From assembly GCF_001424425.1 (NCBI RefSeq), contig NZ_LMPT01000019.1, forward strand, positions 495,003-559,002: 64,000 nucleotides of DNA. The letters are read 5' to 3'. Of the stretch, positions 50,534 to 59,227 are shown in pieces; positions within the stretch are counted from its first letter, which is position 1; each line of letters begins with the position of its first letter. The translations under genes and the position numbers were made by a program. This stretch comes from Acidovorax sp. Leaf191. Lineage in GTDB: Bacteria; Pseudomonadota; Gammaproteobacteria; Burkholderiales; Burkholderiaceae_C. The notes under the pieces were generated by a model that ran no database searches, was not told the origin of the DNA, and was given only the letters and a program-made list of their open reading frames with translations.

Positions 50534-51364
50534 TCAGAACGCGGGCGGGCGTTTTTCAAGAAAGGCGGTGATGCCCTCGCGGTGCTCGGCACTGTCGGCA
50601 TAGGCATACGGTCCAGGCAGGGAATTCACTATATTTTCGATAGCTGGTGGCGCTTGTCCATCCAGCGGTAGCGGCGTTTTCAATGCCCGAAACGTCTGCT
50701 TGTTCATGCGCGCGGCGCGTGGCGCCAGGGCGGCGACGCGCACCGCACTGGCCAGGGCCTCGGTGGCTACCGCGTCATCGGCCACCACGCGGCTCAGAAA
50801 GCCGCGCGCGAGCATGTCGCTGGCGTTGAAGGTGGCGGCCTCCAGCAGCATCTGGCGTGCCGTCACATCGCCCACCGCGCCGGCCACCAGCTGCGCCTCG
50901 CGCGGGGCCATCGGAAACCCCAGCCTGGCAATCGGCGCCCCGAAACGCGCGGCCTGGCCCGCAATGCGGATGTCGCAGCAGGCGGCAATCTCCACCCCCG
51001 CCCCCATGCACGCCCCGTCGATGCGCGCCACGATGGGCACGTCGCACGCCAGCATGGCGGCCAGACCGCCCCACACATCGTTCTCGTGAAAGTCGCGCAA
51101 GGCAGCGGCATCAAAACGGAACGCGGGGTACTCGGAGATATCGCCCCCCGCACAGAACGCCCCGCCCTCCCCCGCCACGATCACGCAGCGCACGCTGTCG
51201 TCACCCCCGTCGGACCGCTGCTGGATGCCTGTGAACACCTCCCGCAAATGCCGCCACATCGCACGCGACATCGCATTCAGGCGCCCGGTGTGCCGCAGCG
51301 TGACCTGCACCACGCCGCGCTCACCCGCATCCGCTACCACCACTTCACCCGACATAGTGCCCAT
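50534..51364 (-). CDS. Enoyl-CoA hydratase/isomerase family protein
   Basis: The 276-residue crotonase-family protein has the oxyanion-hole block FCAGGDISEY, DGACMGAGVEIAACCDIRIA and RFGAPIARLGFPM. Its acyl-CoA substrate is unclear. Residues about 229-247 (TPLPLDGQAPPAIENIVNS) are encoded by a dispersed hairpin repeat near the C-terminus. It lies between a TctC-type gene and matB, so it is probably part of the malonate operon. An alternative ATG is three codons in (51355). Confidence 0.87.
   Translation of the reverse strand: MGTMSGEVVVADAGERGVVQVTLRHTGRLNAMSRAMWRHLREVFTGIQQRSDGGDDSVRCVIVAGEGGAFCAGGDISEYPAFRFDAAALRDFHENDVWGGLAAMLACDVPIVARIDGACMGAGVEIAACCDIRIAGQAARFGAPIARLGFPMAPREAQLVAGAVGDVTARQMLLEAATFNASDMLARGFLSRVVADDAVATEALASAVRVAALAPRAARMNKQTFRALKTPLPLDGQAPPAIENIVNSLPGPYAYADSAEHREGITAFLEKRPPAF
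50626..50682 (+). repeat. Dispersed hairpin repeat, copy inside the enoyl-CoA hydratase gene
   Basis: The copy reads CACTATATTTTCGATAGCTG, GTGGCGCTTGTCCATCC, AGCGGTAGCGGCGTTTT. It is antisense to the gene and is read without stop as PLPLDGQAPPAIENIV. This is the clearest intragenic copy. Confidence 0.8.
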
Positions 51365-51449
51365 CCATCACTTTTTGCACGTCCGCTGAACGTCGAAACC
51401 GGAGTAGTGCCATCGCCCGTTGAAACCGGCGCGGCGCCATCGCCAGCGC

Positions 51450-51597
51450 CACCGTGGAACCGGCTTCGCCGAGCCACGGGTGGCGTCCCCCTTCAGGGGC
51501 TGAGGCCTGCGGCTCCAAGCCTGCCTGCGCAGGCTTGGACAGGCCGAAGAGGCTGTGCCTCTGGCACTGCCACCGAGGCGCGCAGCGCCACAGGGGG
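51450..51597. repeat. REP-like hairpin block after the TctC-type gene
   Basis: CCAAGCCTGC (51515-51524) and GCAGGCTTGG (51529-51538) form a perfect ten-base stem with a four-base loop. The end next to the stop codon (GGCGCGCAGCGCCACAGGGG) resembles the block after cobN at 7265-7411. It may end or weaken transcription between tctC and ech. Confidence 0.5.
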
Positions 51598-52611
51598 TCA
51601 ATCTAGTTTCGCGCCGGAGGCCTTCACCACCGCCGCCCAGCGCTTGACCTCGCTGCTGACCATCGCCGCGAACTGCTGCTGCGACAGCCCGCCGTAGTCG
51701 GCACCGTTGTTCGCCCAGATGGTTTTCAGCTCGTCGGCCATGCCCAGTTTGCGCACCTCGTCCACGATGCGGGCCTGCAGGTCGGCGGGCGTGCCCTTGG
51801 GGGCCCACAGGCCGTACCAGGTGGTCACGGTGTAGTCGGGCAGGCCGACCTCGGCGGCGCAGGGCACGTCGGGGAAGGCGGGGTTGCGCTTGGTGCCGGA
51901 CACCATCAGCGCCTTCACCCGGCCGCCCTTGATGTGGTTGGCCGAGGAACCCAGGCCGTCGAACATCATGTCCACCTGGCCGCCGATCAGGTCCTGCAGC
52001 GCAGGGCCGGCGCCGCGGTAGGGGATGTGCGTGATGAAGGTGTTGGTCTGCTGCTTGAACAGCTCGCCCGCCAGGTGGTGCGAGGTGCCCGCGCCGGCCG
52101 AGCCGTAGTTGAGCTTGGCGGGGTTGCGCTTGACGTATTCCATGAACTGCTGGAAGTTGCTCACCGGCACGTTCTTGGGGTTGACCACCAGCACCTGGGG
52201 CACGTTGGCCAGCAGGAACAGCGGGACGAAGTCTTTCTCGATGTCGTAGTCGAGCTTGGGGTACATCGACGGCGCGATGGCATGGTGCACGGCGCCCATG
52301 AAGAGCGTGTAGCCATCGGGCGCGCCCTTGGCGGCAAAGCTGGCGCCCACGGTGCCGCCTGCGCCGCCGCGGTTGTCGATCACCAGCGTCTTGCCGGTGG
52401 CTTTGGCGAACTGGGCCGCCAGCGGCCGTGCGAACGCGTCGGTGCCCCCGCCGGCCGGAAACGGCACCACCAGGTTGACGGGCTTGGTGGGCCAGGCCGA
52501 TGCCTGGGCCCAGCTGCCGCCACTGGCCAGGCCCAGCCCTGCGGCGGCGGCGCCCACCAGCAGGCTGCGGCGTTGCACCGCTCGGTCGTGGAATTGCGTT
52601 GTCTGTGTCAT
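51598..52611 (-). CDS. Tripartite tricarboxylate-type (Bug/TctC) substrate-binding protein
   Basis: The 337-residue periplasmic protein has a leader with QRRSLLVGAAAAGLGLASG (Tat-like) and blocks PVNLVVPFPAGGGTDAFARP, VIDNRGGAGGTVGA, YRGAGPALQDLIGGQVDMMF and KGTPADLQARIVDEV. ATG 52611 has AGGAG eight bases upstream. The membrane parts TctA/TctB are not present. The operon suggests it binds malonate. Confidence 0.9.
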   Translation of the reverse strand: MTQTTQFHDRAVQRRSLLVGAAAAGLGLASGGSWAQASAWPTKPVNLVVPFPAGGGTDAFARPLAAQFAKATGKTLVIDNRGGAGGTVGASFAAKGAPDGYTLFMGAVHHAIAPSMYPKLDYDIEKDFVPLFLLANVPQVLVVNPKNVPVSNFQQFMEYVKRNPAKLNYGSAGAGTSHHLAGELFKQQTNTFITHIPYRGAGPALQDLIGGQVDMMFDGLGSSANHIKGGRVKALMVSGTKRNPAFPDVPCAAEVGLPDYTVTTWYGLWAPKGTPADLQARIVDEVRKLGMADELKTIWANNGADYGGLSQQQFAAMVSSEVKRWAAVVKASGAKLD

Positions 52612-52783
52612 GTCTTGTCTCCTGTCGTCGTTGTTGAAATGGAAAGCCGGCACCGCGCACGCCGTGGGTGTCGCTGCCGTCCGCAGCCTGCACTTCTACC
52701 AGAACCGTGACTTGCGGCGCGGGCCATCGGGTCGATGTGCAGGCGGTGGGCGGCAGTTGGGCCCCACGTTGTCCAGCGTGGTG

Positions 52784-54286
52784 TCAGCCGCGGCACAAGG
52801 TGTCGATGTCCCCCGACACCGGTACCTTGCCCTGCGCCAGCAAGCTGCGATGCTTGTCGATGCGCTTCAAGTCGTACAGGTAGTTGACCATCAACCCGTA
52901 CGATTGTTTGACGCCCTTGGTGGACGGATCGCCCGCCCAGTTGAGCCGCTCCACGCGGGCGCCGTTGCCCAGGTGAAAACGTGCCACCGGGTCCACGGGC
53001 TTGCCCTCCAGCAGCTCGCGGCCCAGGTAGTGCGCGGCGCATTCGAGCAGCATCTGGCGCACGGGCGACTTGGCGTCCAGCTCCAGTGCCTTGTCGATGG
53101 CGGCCAGCAGGTGCGTGGGTTGCGGCGGCTCGAAGCCCACCGCGCGGCCCAGCTCGGCGCGGCGCTTGTCGTCCAGGCGCTCCAGCATCGCACCGGCGTG
53201 CTTGCCCAGCCAGGCGCGAAAGCCGGGGATGGGCGACAGCGTGGCAAAGGTGCGCAGGCGCGGGAACTCGGCGTTCAGCGTCTCCACCACGTGCTTGATG
53301 AGCGAGTCGCCAAAGCTCACGCCGCGCAGGCCCGTCTGGGTGTTGCTGATGGAGTAGAAGATGGCGGTGGTGGCGCGGGTGATGTCCGCAGGCGCCGCCG
53401 CTTCGTCCAGCAGCGGCGTGATGCTGGACGAGATCTTGTCCAGCAGCGCCACCTCGACAAAGATCAGCGGTTCGTCGGGCAGGCGCGGGTGGAAGAAGCC
53501 GTAGCAGCGGCGGTCGCTGTCCAGCCGGTTTTTCAAGTCAGCCCAGCTGCGGATGTCGTGCACGGCTTCGTACTTGATGAGCTTTTCGAGCAGCGAGGCG
53601 GGCGAGTCCCACGACAGGCGGCGCAACTGCAAAAACGCCACGTCGAACCAGGTGGAGAACAAATGCTCCATCTCGGCATCGAGCGCCAGCAGGCGCTTGT
53701 CGGCCTTGAGCAGCGGCAGCAGCTCGGCCCGCATGTCCACCAGGAAGCGCATGCCTTCGGGAAACACCGCAAAGCGCTGCAGCAGCCGTGTGCGCGGCGT
53801 GACCATGGCGCGGCGCAGGCTGATCTCCGCCTGGCCCTCTTCGGCGGTGCCGGCCGCGGCCTCGTAACGCTGGCGGGCCGACTTGAAGCGGGTGGCGTCG
53901 GGCGCGAACTGCTCGCACATCAGCAGCCACATGTCGCGGCGCTCTTCGGGCTCGGCCTTGGCATACCACTCGGCCACGGCCTGGGCGCGGCGCCCGCCTT
54001 CGATCTCGCTCACCTGCGGGGCGATGACCTCCTGCAGGTCGGCCAGCAGGCGGCGCAGCGCGCGCGGCGACAGGGACTCTTGCCCGCGCCGCAGCGTGGC
54101 CTGCAGCCGCTCGTGCGTGGACCGCGGCGGCGCAACCTTGGCGACCACGTCGGTCACGGTCTTGTCGATCGCGGCCTTGGATGTGGTCTTGTCGGCGGCC
54201 TTGTCAGTGGCCTTGTCGGCCGCAGGTGCTGCGGTGCGCAGGCGCGAGACGCTGCGGGCAATCCATTCAGGGGTGGTGTTCATCAT
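52784..54286 (-). CDS. matA: Malonyl-CoA decarboxylase (MatA-like)
   Basis: The 500-residue protein matches malonyl-CoA decarboxylase, which yields acetyl-CoA and CO2. Blocks seen are FFHPRLPDEPLIFVEVAL, TAIFYSISNTQTGLRGVSFG, LSPIPGFRAWL, and VARFHLGNGARVERLNW with the probable catalytic His. Residues about 20-50 form a Lys/Ala/Asp/Thr-rich low-complexity linker. ATG 54286 overlaps the regulator's stop (ATGA). Confidence 0.93.
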   Translation of the reverse strand: MMNTTPEWIARSVSRLRTAAPAADKATDKAADKTTSKAAIDKTVTDVVAKVAPPRSTHERLQATLRRGQESLSPRALRRLLADLQEVIAPQVSEIEGGRRAQAVAEWYAKAEPEERRDMWLLMCEQFAPDATRFKSARQRYEAAAGTAEEGQAEISLRRAMVTPRTRLLQRFAVFPEGMRFLVDMRAELLPLLKADKRLLALDAEMEHLFSTWFDVAFLQLRRLSWDSPASLLEKLIKYEAVHDIRSWADLKNRLDSDRRCYGFFHPRLPDEPLIFVEVALLDKISSSITPLLDEAAAPADITRATTAIFYSISNTQTGLRGVSFGDSLIKHVVETLNAEFPRLRTFATLSPIPGFRAWLGKHAGAMLERLDDKRRAELGRAVGFEPPQPTHLLAAIDKALELDAKSPVRQMLLECAAHYLGRELLEGKPVDPVARFHLGNGARVERLNWAGDPSTKGVKQSYGLMVNYLYDLKRIDKHRSLLAQGKVPVSGDIDTLCRG

Positions 54287-54951
54287 GGTGTCAGCCTCGA
54301 TTGCTGGTTGCGGGCTACGTCGCGCAGCGCATCGCGCTGGCGCAACAGATGGGTGCGCATGGCCTCTTCGGCGGCGTCGCAGTCGCGGGCCTTCAATGCA
54401 GCGAATACGGTCAGGTGCTCGGCCAGGCTTTGCTGCAGGCGGCCGGGCGCGTGCAGCGTCTGCAGCCGTGCCAGGCGCAGGATCTTGCGCAGGTCGCCGA
54501 TCACCTGGGCCAGCCAGCGGTTGTCGGCCAGCGTGATGAAGGCCTCGTGGATGGCGTAGTTGGCTTCGTAGTAGTCGGTGATGAGGCCGTCGGCTGCGCA
54601 CTGCTGCAGGCGCTGGTGCAGCGCCTCGAGCGCCGCCACGTCTGCGGCGCCGGCCTTGCGCGTGGCCTCATGGGCGGCACGGCCTTCGAGCAGCGCGATG
54701 ACGGGGAACAGGTCGTCCAGGTCGCGCTCGGTGATCTGGGCCACAAAGCAGCCCCGGCGCGGCTCGTGGCGCAGCAGCCCTTCGGCCACCAGCACCTTGA
54801 GCGCCTCGCGCAGCGGGGTGCGCGAGATCTCGAGCCGCTCGCACAGCGCAGCTTCGTCCAGAAAGCTGCCGGGAGGCAACGCACCCGCAAAAATCTGCTC
54901 CCGCAGCCGCGCCGCGGCTTCGTCATGCAGGGAATTGGGGATGGGGCGCAT
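54283..54951 (-). CDS. matR: GntR/FCD family regulator of the malonate operon (MatR-like)
   Basis: The 222-residue protein has the winged-helix HTH (LREQIFAGALPPGSFLDEAA, ISRTPLREALKVLVAEGL) and an FCD ligand-binding domain (DLFPVIALLEGRAAHEA, HEAFITLADN). It is co-translated with matA, so it is likely the malonate-responsive repressor. AT-rich inverted repeats lie about 130-180 bases upstream. Confidence 0.88.
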   Translation of the reverse strand: MRPIPNSLHDEAAARLREQIFAGALPPGSFLDEAALCERLEISRTPLREALKVLVAEGLLRHEPRRGCFVAQITERDLDDLFPVIALLEGRAAHEATRKAGAADVAALEALHQRLQQCAADGLITDYYEANYAIHEAFITLADNRWLAQVIGDLRKILRLARLQTLHAPGRLQQSLAEHLTVFAALKARDCDAAEEAMRTHLLRQRDALRDVARNQQSRLTP

Positions 54952-55077
54952 GGTGAAAACAGCTAAATGGTGGGAGCAAGCGGTTGAACCGTGGGTTTCT
55001 ACCTAGTGGCGCTGTCGGCATCTGGAAGCCATCGTTGTTTAAAAAACAGCCAACCGGATGGTTCCTTCGACAACTCG

Positions 55078-55097
55078 CATAATTTTCCATAATTATG
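55078..55097. promoter_or_regulatory. Inverted repeat upstream of matR (possible operator)
   Basis: CATAATT and AATTATG are perfect seven-base arms around TTCCAT in an AT-rich patch of a GC-rich sequence. It lies about 130-150 bases upstream of matR. Its regulator is unknown; matR itself is one candidate. The whole 311-base gap to the LysR gene has otherwise only the palindrome at 55121. Confidence 0.45.
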
Positions 55098-55120
55098 AGA
55101 ACGGTTGCGAAAAAACACCA

Positions 55121-55136
55121 GCACAGAATGCTGTGC
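55121..55136. promoter_or_regulatory. Second inverted repeat upstream of matR
   Basis: GCACAG and CTGTGC flank AATG as perfect six-base arms. It is between matR and the LysR gene, and either regulator could bind it. Confidence 0.4.
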
Positions 55137-55262
55137 ACCGTCAAAAACCTGTTTTGGGGTGAAAACGCGACATCCGCGGCACCCATTCGCACTGCAGTGA
55201 CGCCCGCCTATATCGCCGGCAGCTGACACCTTGCTCTCTTGCCAGGTGCGCACGGGTCCACG

Positions 55263-56180
55263 TCACACAACGTGTTCGAACCCCTGCACCAGGTGGTCGA
55301 TCCACACCCGCAGCTTGGCCGGCAAGAAGCGGTTGGGTGGGTACAGCAGCCAGGCCATGCCGGCATACGCTGTCTTGTGATCCCAATCGGGCAGCACCTG
55401 CACCAGGGCGCCGCTTTGCAACGCAGCGCGCGCTGCAAAGCCCGGCAGGCTGGCAATGCCCAGGTGGTGCAGCGCGGCCTCCAGCCGCACTTCGCTGTGG
55501 TTGGCCACATAGCGCCCGCGCACGGCCACCGTGGCCGCTTCGGTGCCCCGCTCAAAGCGCCAGTGCCTGTCGCGCTCGTCTTCGCCCAGGTAGATGCACG
55601 CATGCTGTTCCAGGTCGCGCGGGTGCGCCGGGTGGCCGTGCGCCGCCAGGTACTGGGGGCTGGCGCACACGATGTGCGGCAGCGGGGCCAGGGGCCGACC
55701 CGCCAGGCCGGGGGGCGGTGTGTCGGTCACGCGCAGGGCCAGGTCGATGGGGTCTTGGAACAGATCCACCACCCGGTCGGTGATGAGCAGTTGCACATCC
55801 ACCTGCGGGTACTTCTGCAGAAACGACAGCACCAGCGGGTGTACCAGTTGCCGCCCCACGGCCTTGGGCATGCTCATGCGCACCATGCCGGTGGGCTCGC
55901 CAGTGTGGGTGTCGCTCAGCGCCCACACCTCGCGGGCGGCGGCCACCATCGACTGGCAGCGGCTATAGGCTGCCGCGCCCCCGTCGGTGAGCTTGAGCTT
56001 GCGGGTGGTGCGCTCCAGCAGCCGCACGCGCAGGGCGCCCTCCAGCCGGGCCACCTGGCGGCTCACGGCCGAAGGGGTGATGCCCAGTTGCCGTGCGGCA
56101 GCCGAGAAGCTTCCGGCCTCGACCACCCGCGCGAACACGGCCATGTCGGAGAGGCTGTCGAGAGGTTGATTGATGCCCAT
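55263..56180 (-). CDS. LysR family regulator (CrgA/DsdC-like group)
   Basis: The 305-residue protein has an HTH (FSAAARQLGITPSAVSRQVA) and a typical LysR effector domain. The N-terminus MGINQPLDSLSDMAVFARVV fits the family, so ATG 56180 is used. It diverges from the EamA exporter across 106 bases and probably controls it. Confidence 0.9.
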   Translation of the reverse strand: MGINQPLDSLSDMAVFARVVEAGSFSAAARQLGITPSAVSRQVARLEGALRVRLLERTTRKLKLTDGGAAAYSRCQSMVAAAREVWALSDTHTGEPTGMVRMSMPKAVGRQLVHPLVLSFLQKYPQVDVQLLITDRVVDLFQDPIDLALRVTDTPPPGLAGRPLAPLPHIVCASPQYLAAHGHPAHPRDLEQHACIYLGEDERDRHWRFERGTEAATVAVRGRYVANHSEVRLEAALHHLGIASLPGFAARAALQSGALVQVLPDWDHKTAYAGMAWLLYPPNRFLPAKLRVWIDHLVQGFEHVV

Positions 56181-56286
56181 GGCGCACAAGTGATGTTCTA
56201 CAGCAGCGATTATCAATGTGCAGGCGCAAATGAATAATCGCCCGAGCGTCTTCTTTGTCTGCCCGCCTGCGTAGCCACCCTGCCCC

Positions 56287-57195
56287 ATGACCACACTCAC
56301 AGCCCCGACCCGTTCCCCTCTCGCACCCCGGCTGGCCGATGCCGCACTGCTGCTGGTCGCCGTGGTCTGGGGCACCAGCTACGGCGTGGCCAAGGGGGCC
56401 CTGGTGTTCTACCCGGTGCTGGGCTTTCTGGCGGTGCGGTTCGGGCTGACCTTTGTGCTGCTGCTGCCGGCCCTGCTGCGCGCCAGCCGCGCGGAGCAGC
56501 GGGACGCACTGGCGGCGGGGCTGCCACTGGGCGGTTTGCTGATGGGCATCTTTGTGTGCGAGACCTTTGGCTTGGCGCTCACGCAGGCCAGCAACGCGGC
56601 GTTCCTCATCAGCCTGTGCGTGGTGTTCACGCCGTTTGCCGAATGGGCTCTGCTGGGCCAGCGGCCCGCGCGGGCGATGTTTGTGTTTGCCGGGGTGTCC
56701 CTGGTGGGCGCTGCGCTGCTCAGCGGCGGCCTCAACGGCCACTGGGGCTGGGGCGACGCCCTGATGCTGGCCGCTGCCGTGCTGCGCGCCATCACCGTGT
56801 GCCAGACCAGCCGCCTTACCCGCCGCCGCAACGCACCGGTGCTGGCCTTGACGGCCGTGCAGGCCGGCGTCATTGCGCTGGGCAGCGTGGCGCTGGCCTT
56901 GGCCCTGCCCGGCGGCCTGCCACCGCTGCCTGGCGACGCAGGGTTCTGGCTCGCCTGCGTCTATCTGGTGCTGGGCTGCACGGTGTTCGCCTTCGTGGTG
57001 CAGAACTGGGCCCTGCGCCACAGCTCGCCGTCGCGCGTCGGCCTGCTGATGGGCAGCGAACCTGCGTTTGGTGCGCTGTTTGCCGTGCTGTGGCTGGGGG
57101 AGAGCCTCAGCATCGCAGGTTGGGCCGGGGGGGCGTTGATCGTGGCGGCGGCGTTGTGGACGATGCTGCGGCGCGGGGCGACTGCACCGAACTGA
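56287..57195 (+). CDS. EamA/DMT family membrane exporter
   Basis: The 302-residue protein has about ten helices in two EamA repeats; blocks are WGTSYGVAKGALVFYPVLGF and LLMGSEPAFGALFAVLWLGE. DMT exporters move amino acids or small metabolites. The substrate is unknown. It follows the divergent LysR gene. Confidence 0.9.
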   Translation: MTTLTAPTRSPLAPRLADAALLLVAVVWGTSYGVAKGALVFYPVLGFLAVRFGLTFVLLLPALLRASRAEQRDALAAGLPLGGLLMGIFVCETFGLALTQASNAAFLISLCVVFTPFAEWALLGQRPARAMFVFAGVSLVGAALLSGGLNGHWGWGDALMLAAAVLRAITVCQTSRLTRRRNAPVLALTAVQAGVIALGSVALALALPGGLPPLPGDAGFWLACVYLVLGCTVFAFVVQNWALRHSSPSRVGLLMGSEPAFGALFAVLWLGESLSIAGWAGGALIVAAALWTMLRRGATAPN

Positions 57196-57222
57196 TCACC
57201 TACCGCGCGCATACTCGCGCCG

Positions 57223-57651
57223 ATGCTCTCCCACCTGACCTTTGCACCGCCGACCGACGACGATCTGCGCGACGGCACACTGGGCCGCCAACTGCGCCAG
57301 TACAACTATCGCTTCGTCGGCGAATACCCTGCCCAGCAGCCCGTGCGCCTGGATGCACGCGATGCGCAAGGGCGACTGGTGGGCGGCATCCGTGGCTTCG
57401 TGTTCGTGTATTGGCTGAACATCGACGTGCTGTGGGTCGCCGACGACCACCGCGGTCAAGGCCTGGGCACTCACCTGCTGGGCTGGGCAGAGGCGCAAGG
57501 GCGCACGCTCGGTGCGCACCACGCCAGGCTCGACACCTTCGAATGGCAGGCGCGGGGCTTCTACATGCAGCAGGGGTACACAGAGTTCGCCCGTATCGAG
57601 GACTACCTTCCGGGGCAGTACCTGGCCTTCATGAAAAAGCCGCTGGCCTGA
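57223..57651 (+). CDS. GNAT family N-acetyltransferase
   Basis: The 142-residue protein has the acetyl-CoA motif HRGQGLGTHLLGWAEAQGR and the acceptor-domain end YTEFARIEDYLPGQYLAF. It lies 28 bases after the exporter gene and may be co-transcribed with it. Substrate unknown. Confidence 0.87.
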   Translation: MLSHLTFAPPTDDDLRDGTLGRQLRQYNYRFVGEYPAQQPVRLDARDAQGRLVGGIRGFVFVYWLNIDVLWVADDHRGQGLGTHLLGWAEAQGRTLGAHHARLDTFEWQARGFYMQQGYTEFARIEDYLPGQYLAFMKKPLA

Positions 57652-57675
57652 TGAGGGCCCAGCGGCTTCGTTTTC
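57637..57675 (+). terminator. Intrinsic terminator after the acetyltransferase gene
   Basis: AAGCCGCTGG (57637-57646) and CCAGCGGCTT (57659-57668) pair perfectly, then CGTTTT follows. The stem begins inside the last codons of the gene. Confidence 0.65.
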
Positions 57676-57679
57676 GAAT

Positions 57680-57738
57680 TTGCTATTTAATTGATAGCTT
57701 CTGGCGCTTTACCATCAAGCGGTAGAGGCTATTTTTAC
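57680..57738 (+). repeat. Dispersed hairpin repeat, copy between GNAT and lgt
   Basis: The copy reads TTGCTATTTAATTGATAGCT, TCTGGCGCTTTACCATC, AAGCGGTAGAGGC. GCTTCT pairs with AGAGGC, a compensatory change relative to GCTGCT/AGCAGC in the copy at 40368. It lies between two convergent genes and touches the lgt stop. Confidence 0.85.
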
Positions 57739-58562
57739 CTTGCACCCAGCGCCACCACAGGCTGGCGCTGCGCCCACAGCCACAGCGCAATACCGCCCAC
57801 GATCATCGGCACGCACAGCCACTGGCCCATGCTCATGCCCAGCGACAGCACGCCCAGGAAGGCGTCCGGCTCGCGGAAGTATTCGGCGATGAAGCGGAAG
57901 ACCCCGTAGCCGAACAGGAAGGCGGCGGCCACCTGGCCTTGGCGGCGTTCCTTGCGGGCATACAGCCACAGCAGCACGAACAGCAGCAAGCCTTCCAGCA
58001 AGAACTGGTAGACCTGTGACGGGTGGCGCGGCTGCATTGATCCGCTGTGCGCGAAGACCATGCCCCAGGGCAGGTCGGGGCTGGAAAAGCGCCCCCAGAG
58101 TTCGCCGTTGATGAAATTACCCACCCGCCCGGCCGCCAGGCCCGTGGGCACGCAGGGCGCCACGAAGTCGGCGACCTGCAGCCAAGGGCGCTTGCGCGAG
58201 TGTGCGAACCAGATCATCGCCACGATGACGCCCAGCAGCCCGCCGTGAAAGGCCATGCCGCCCTGCCACACGGCAAAGATCTCCAGCGGGTGGGTGAGGT
58301 AGTAGCCCGGCTTGTAGAACAGGCAGTAGCCCACCCGGCCGCCCACCACCACGCCCGCCACCCCCAGGAAGAGGATGTCCTCGACATCCTTGCGCGTCCA
58401 GGCGCCCGGGCCGGTGATGGAGGCAAAGGGCTCGTGGCGCAGGCGCCGGATGCCCAGGAACATGAACAGGCCGAAAGCCGCCAGGTAAGTCAGCCCATAC
58501 CAGTGAATGGCCAGCGGGCCGAGCTGCAGGGCGACGGGGTCGATGTGGGGGTAGGTCAGCAT
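57735..58562 (-). CDS. lgt: Prolipoprotein diacylglyceryl transferase Lgt
   Basis: The membrane enzyme adds diacylglycerol to the lipobox cysteine of prolipoproteins. The 275-residue protein has about seven helices, HGGLLG near residue 106, and the signature [17 protein letters not shown] 58562 gives the usual N-terminus ([21 protein letters not shown]). Confidence 0.95.
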   Translation of the reverse strand: MLTYPHIDPVALQLGPLAIHWYGLTYLAAFGLFMFLGIRRLRHEPFASITGPGAWTRKDVEDILFLGVAGVVVGGRVGYCLFYKPGYYLTHPLEIFAVWQGGMAFHGGLLGVIVAMIWFAHSRKRPWLQVADFVAPCVPTGLAAGRVGNFINGELWGRFSSPDLPWGMVFAHSGSMQPRHPSQVYQFLLEGLLLFVLLWLYARKERRQGQVAAAFLFGYGVFRFIAEYFREPDAFLGVLSLGMSMGQWLCVPMIVGGIALWLWAQRQPVVALGAR

Positions 58563-58640
58563 GGTGGCCGGTATTGTGCCCGCCCGCGCGGGGGCTCCGC
58601 GCGAATGGCAACCCCGTGGGGCGTGGGGACAGGCATAATT

Positions 58641-58663
58641 GATACTGATAGTAGTTCTCATTA
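58641..58663. promoter_or_regulatory. Fur box upstream of the ECF sigma gene
   Basis: GATACTGATAGTAGTTCTCA with the following TTA resembles betaproteobacterial Fur boxes (GATAAT repeats ending TCTCATT). It is 85 bases before the sigma-factor start and 78 bases before lgt, and fits iron control of the sigma gene. Confidence 0.65.
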
Positions 58664-58747
58664 CCATCCCGCAATGCCAACGGCCCCCGTGCCGGCTGGC
58701 ATTGCCGCCCTGTTTCGACCCTCCCCTGTCCCGCGCGCGCCCGTACC

Positions 58748-59227
58748 TTGCAGAGCCTTTACCTGGACCACCACACCTGGCTGCAGAGCCTGCTGAGAAA
58801 GCGGCTGGGCAACCGTGACGATGCCGCAGACCTGGCGCACGACACCTTCGTGCGCGTGCTGCGGTCGGACACGCCGGTGGAGGAGATCCGCGAGCCGCAG
58901 CGCTACCTGGCCACGGTGGCGCGCGGGCTGGTGGCCGACTTTTTTCGGCGCCGCTCGCTGGAGCAGGCCTACCTGGACTACCTGGCCGTGCTGCCCGAAG
59001 ACATGGCGCCCTCGCCCGAGGAGCAGGCCATCATGCAGCAGACCCTGATCAACGTGGACCGCATGCTCGGCAGCCTGCCGCCCAAGGTGCGCGAGGCCTT
59101 TGTGCTGGCGCAATTCGAGGAGCTGACCTACCCCGAGATCGCCCAGCGCCTGGGCATATCGCTGCGCAGCGTGAGCAACTACCTCACGCGGGCCATGGAG
59201 CACTGCGCCCTGGTGTTGGAAGATTGA
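58748..59227 (+). CDS. ECF sigma factor, FecI-like
   Basis: The 159-residue protein has sigma region 2 ([38 protein letters not shown]) and region 4 ([36 protein letters not shown]). It should direct transcription of iron-receptor genes when released by the transducer. The start is a TTG at 58748. The only in-frame start-like codon before the upstream stop is this one, so start is unusual. Its TGA overlaps the fecR start. Confidence 0.88.
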   Translation: MQSLYLDHHTWLQSLLRKRLGNRDDAADLAHDTFVRVLRSDTPVEEIREPQRYLATVARGLVADFFRRRSLEQAYLDYLAVLPEDMAPSPEEQAIMQQTLINVDRMLGSLPPKVREAFVLAQFEELTYPEIAQRLGISLRSVSNYLTRAMEHCALVLED

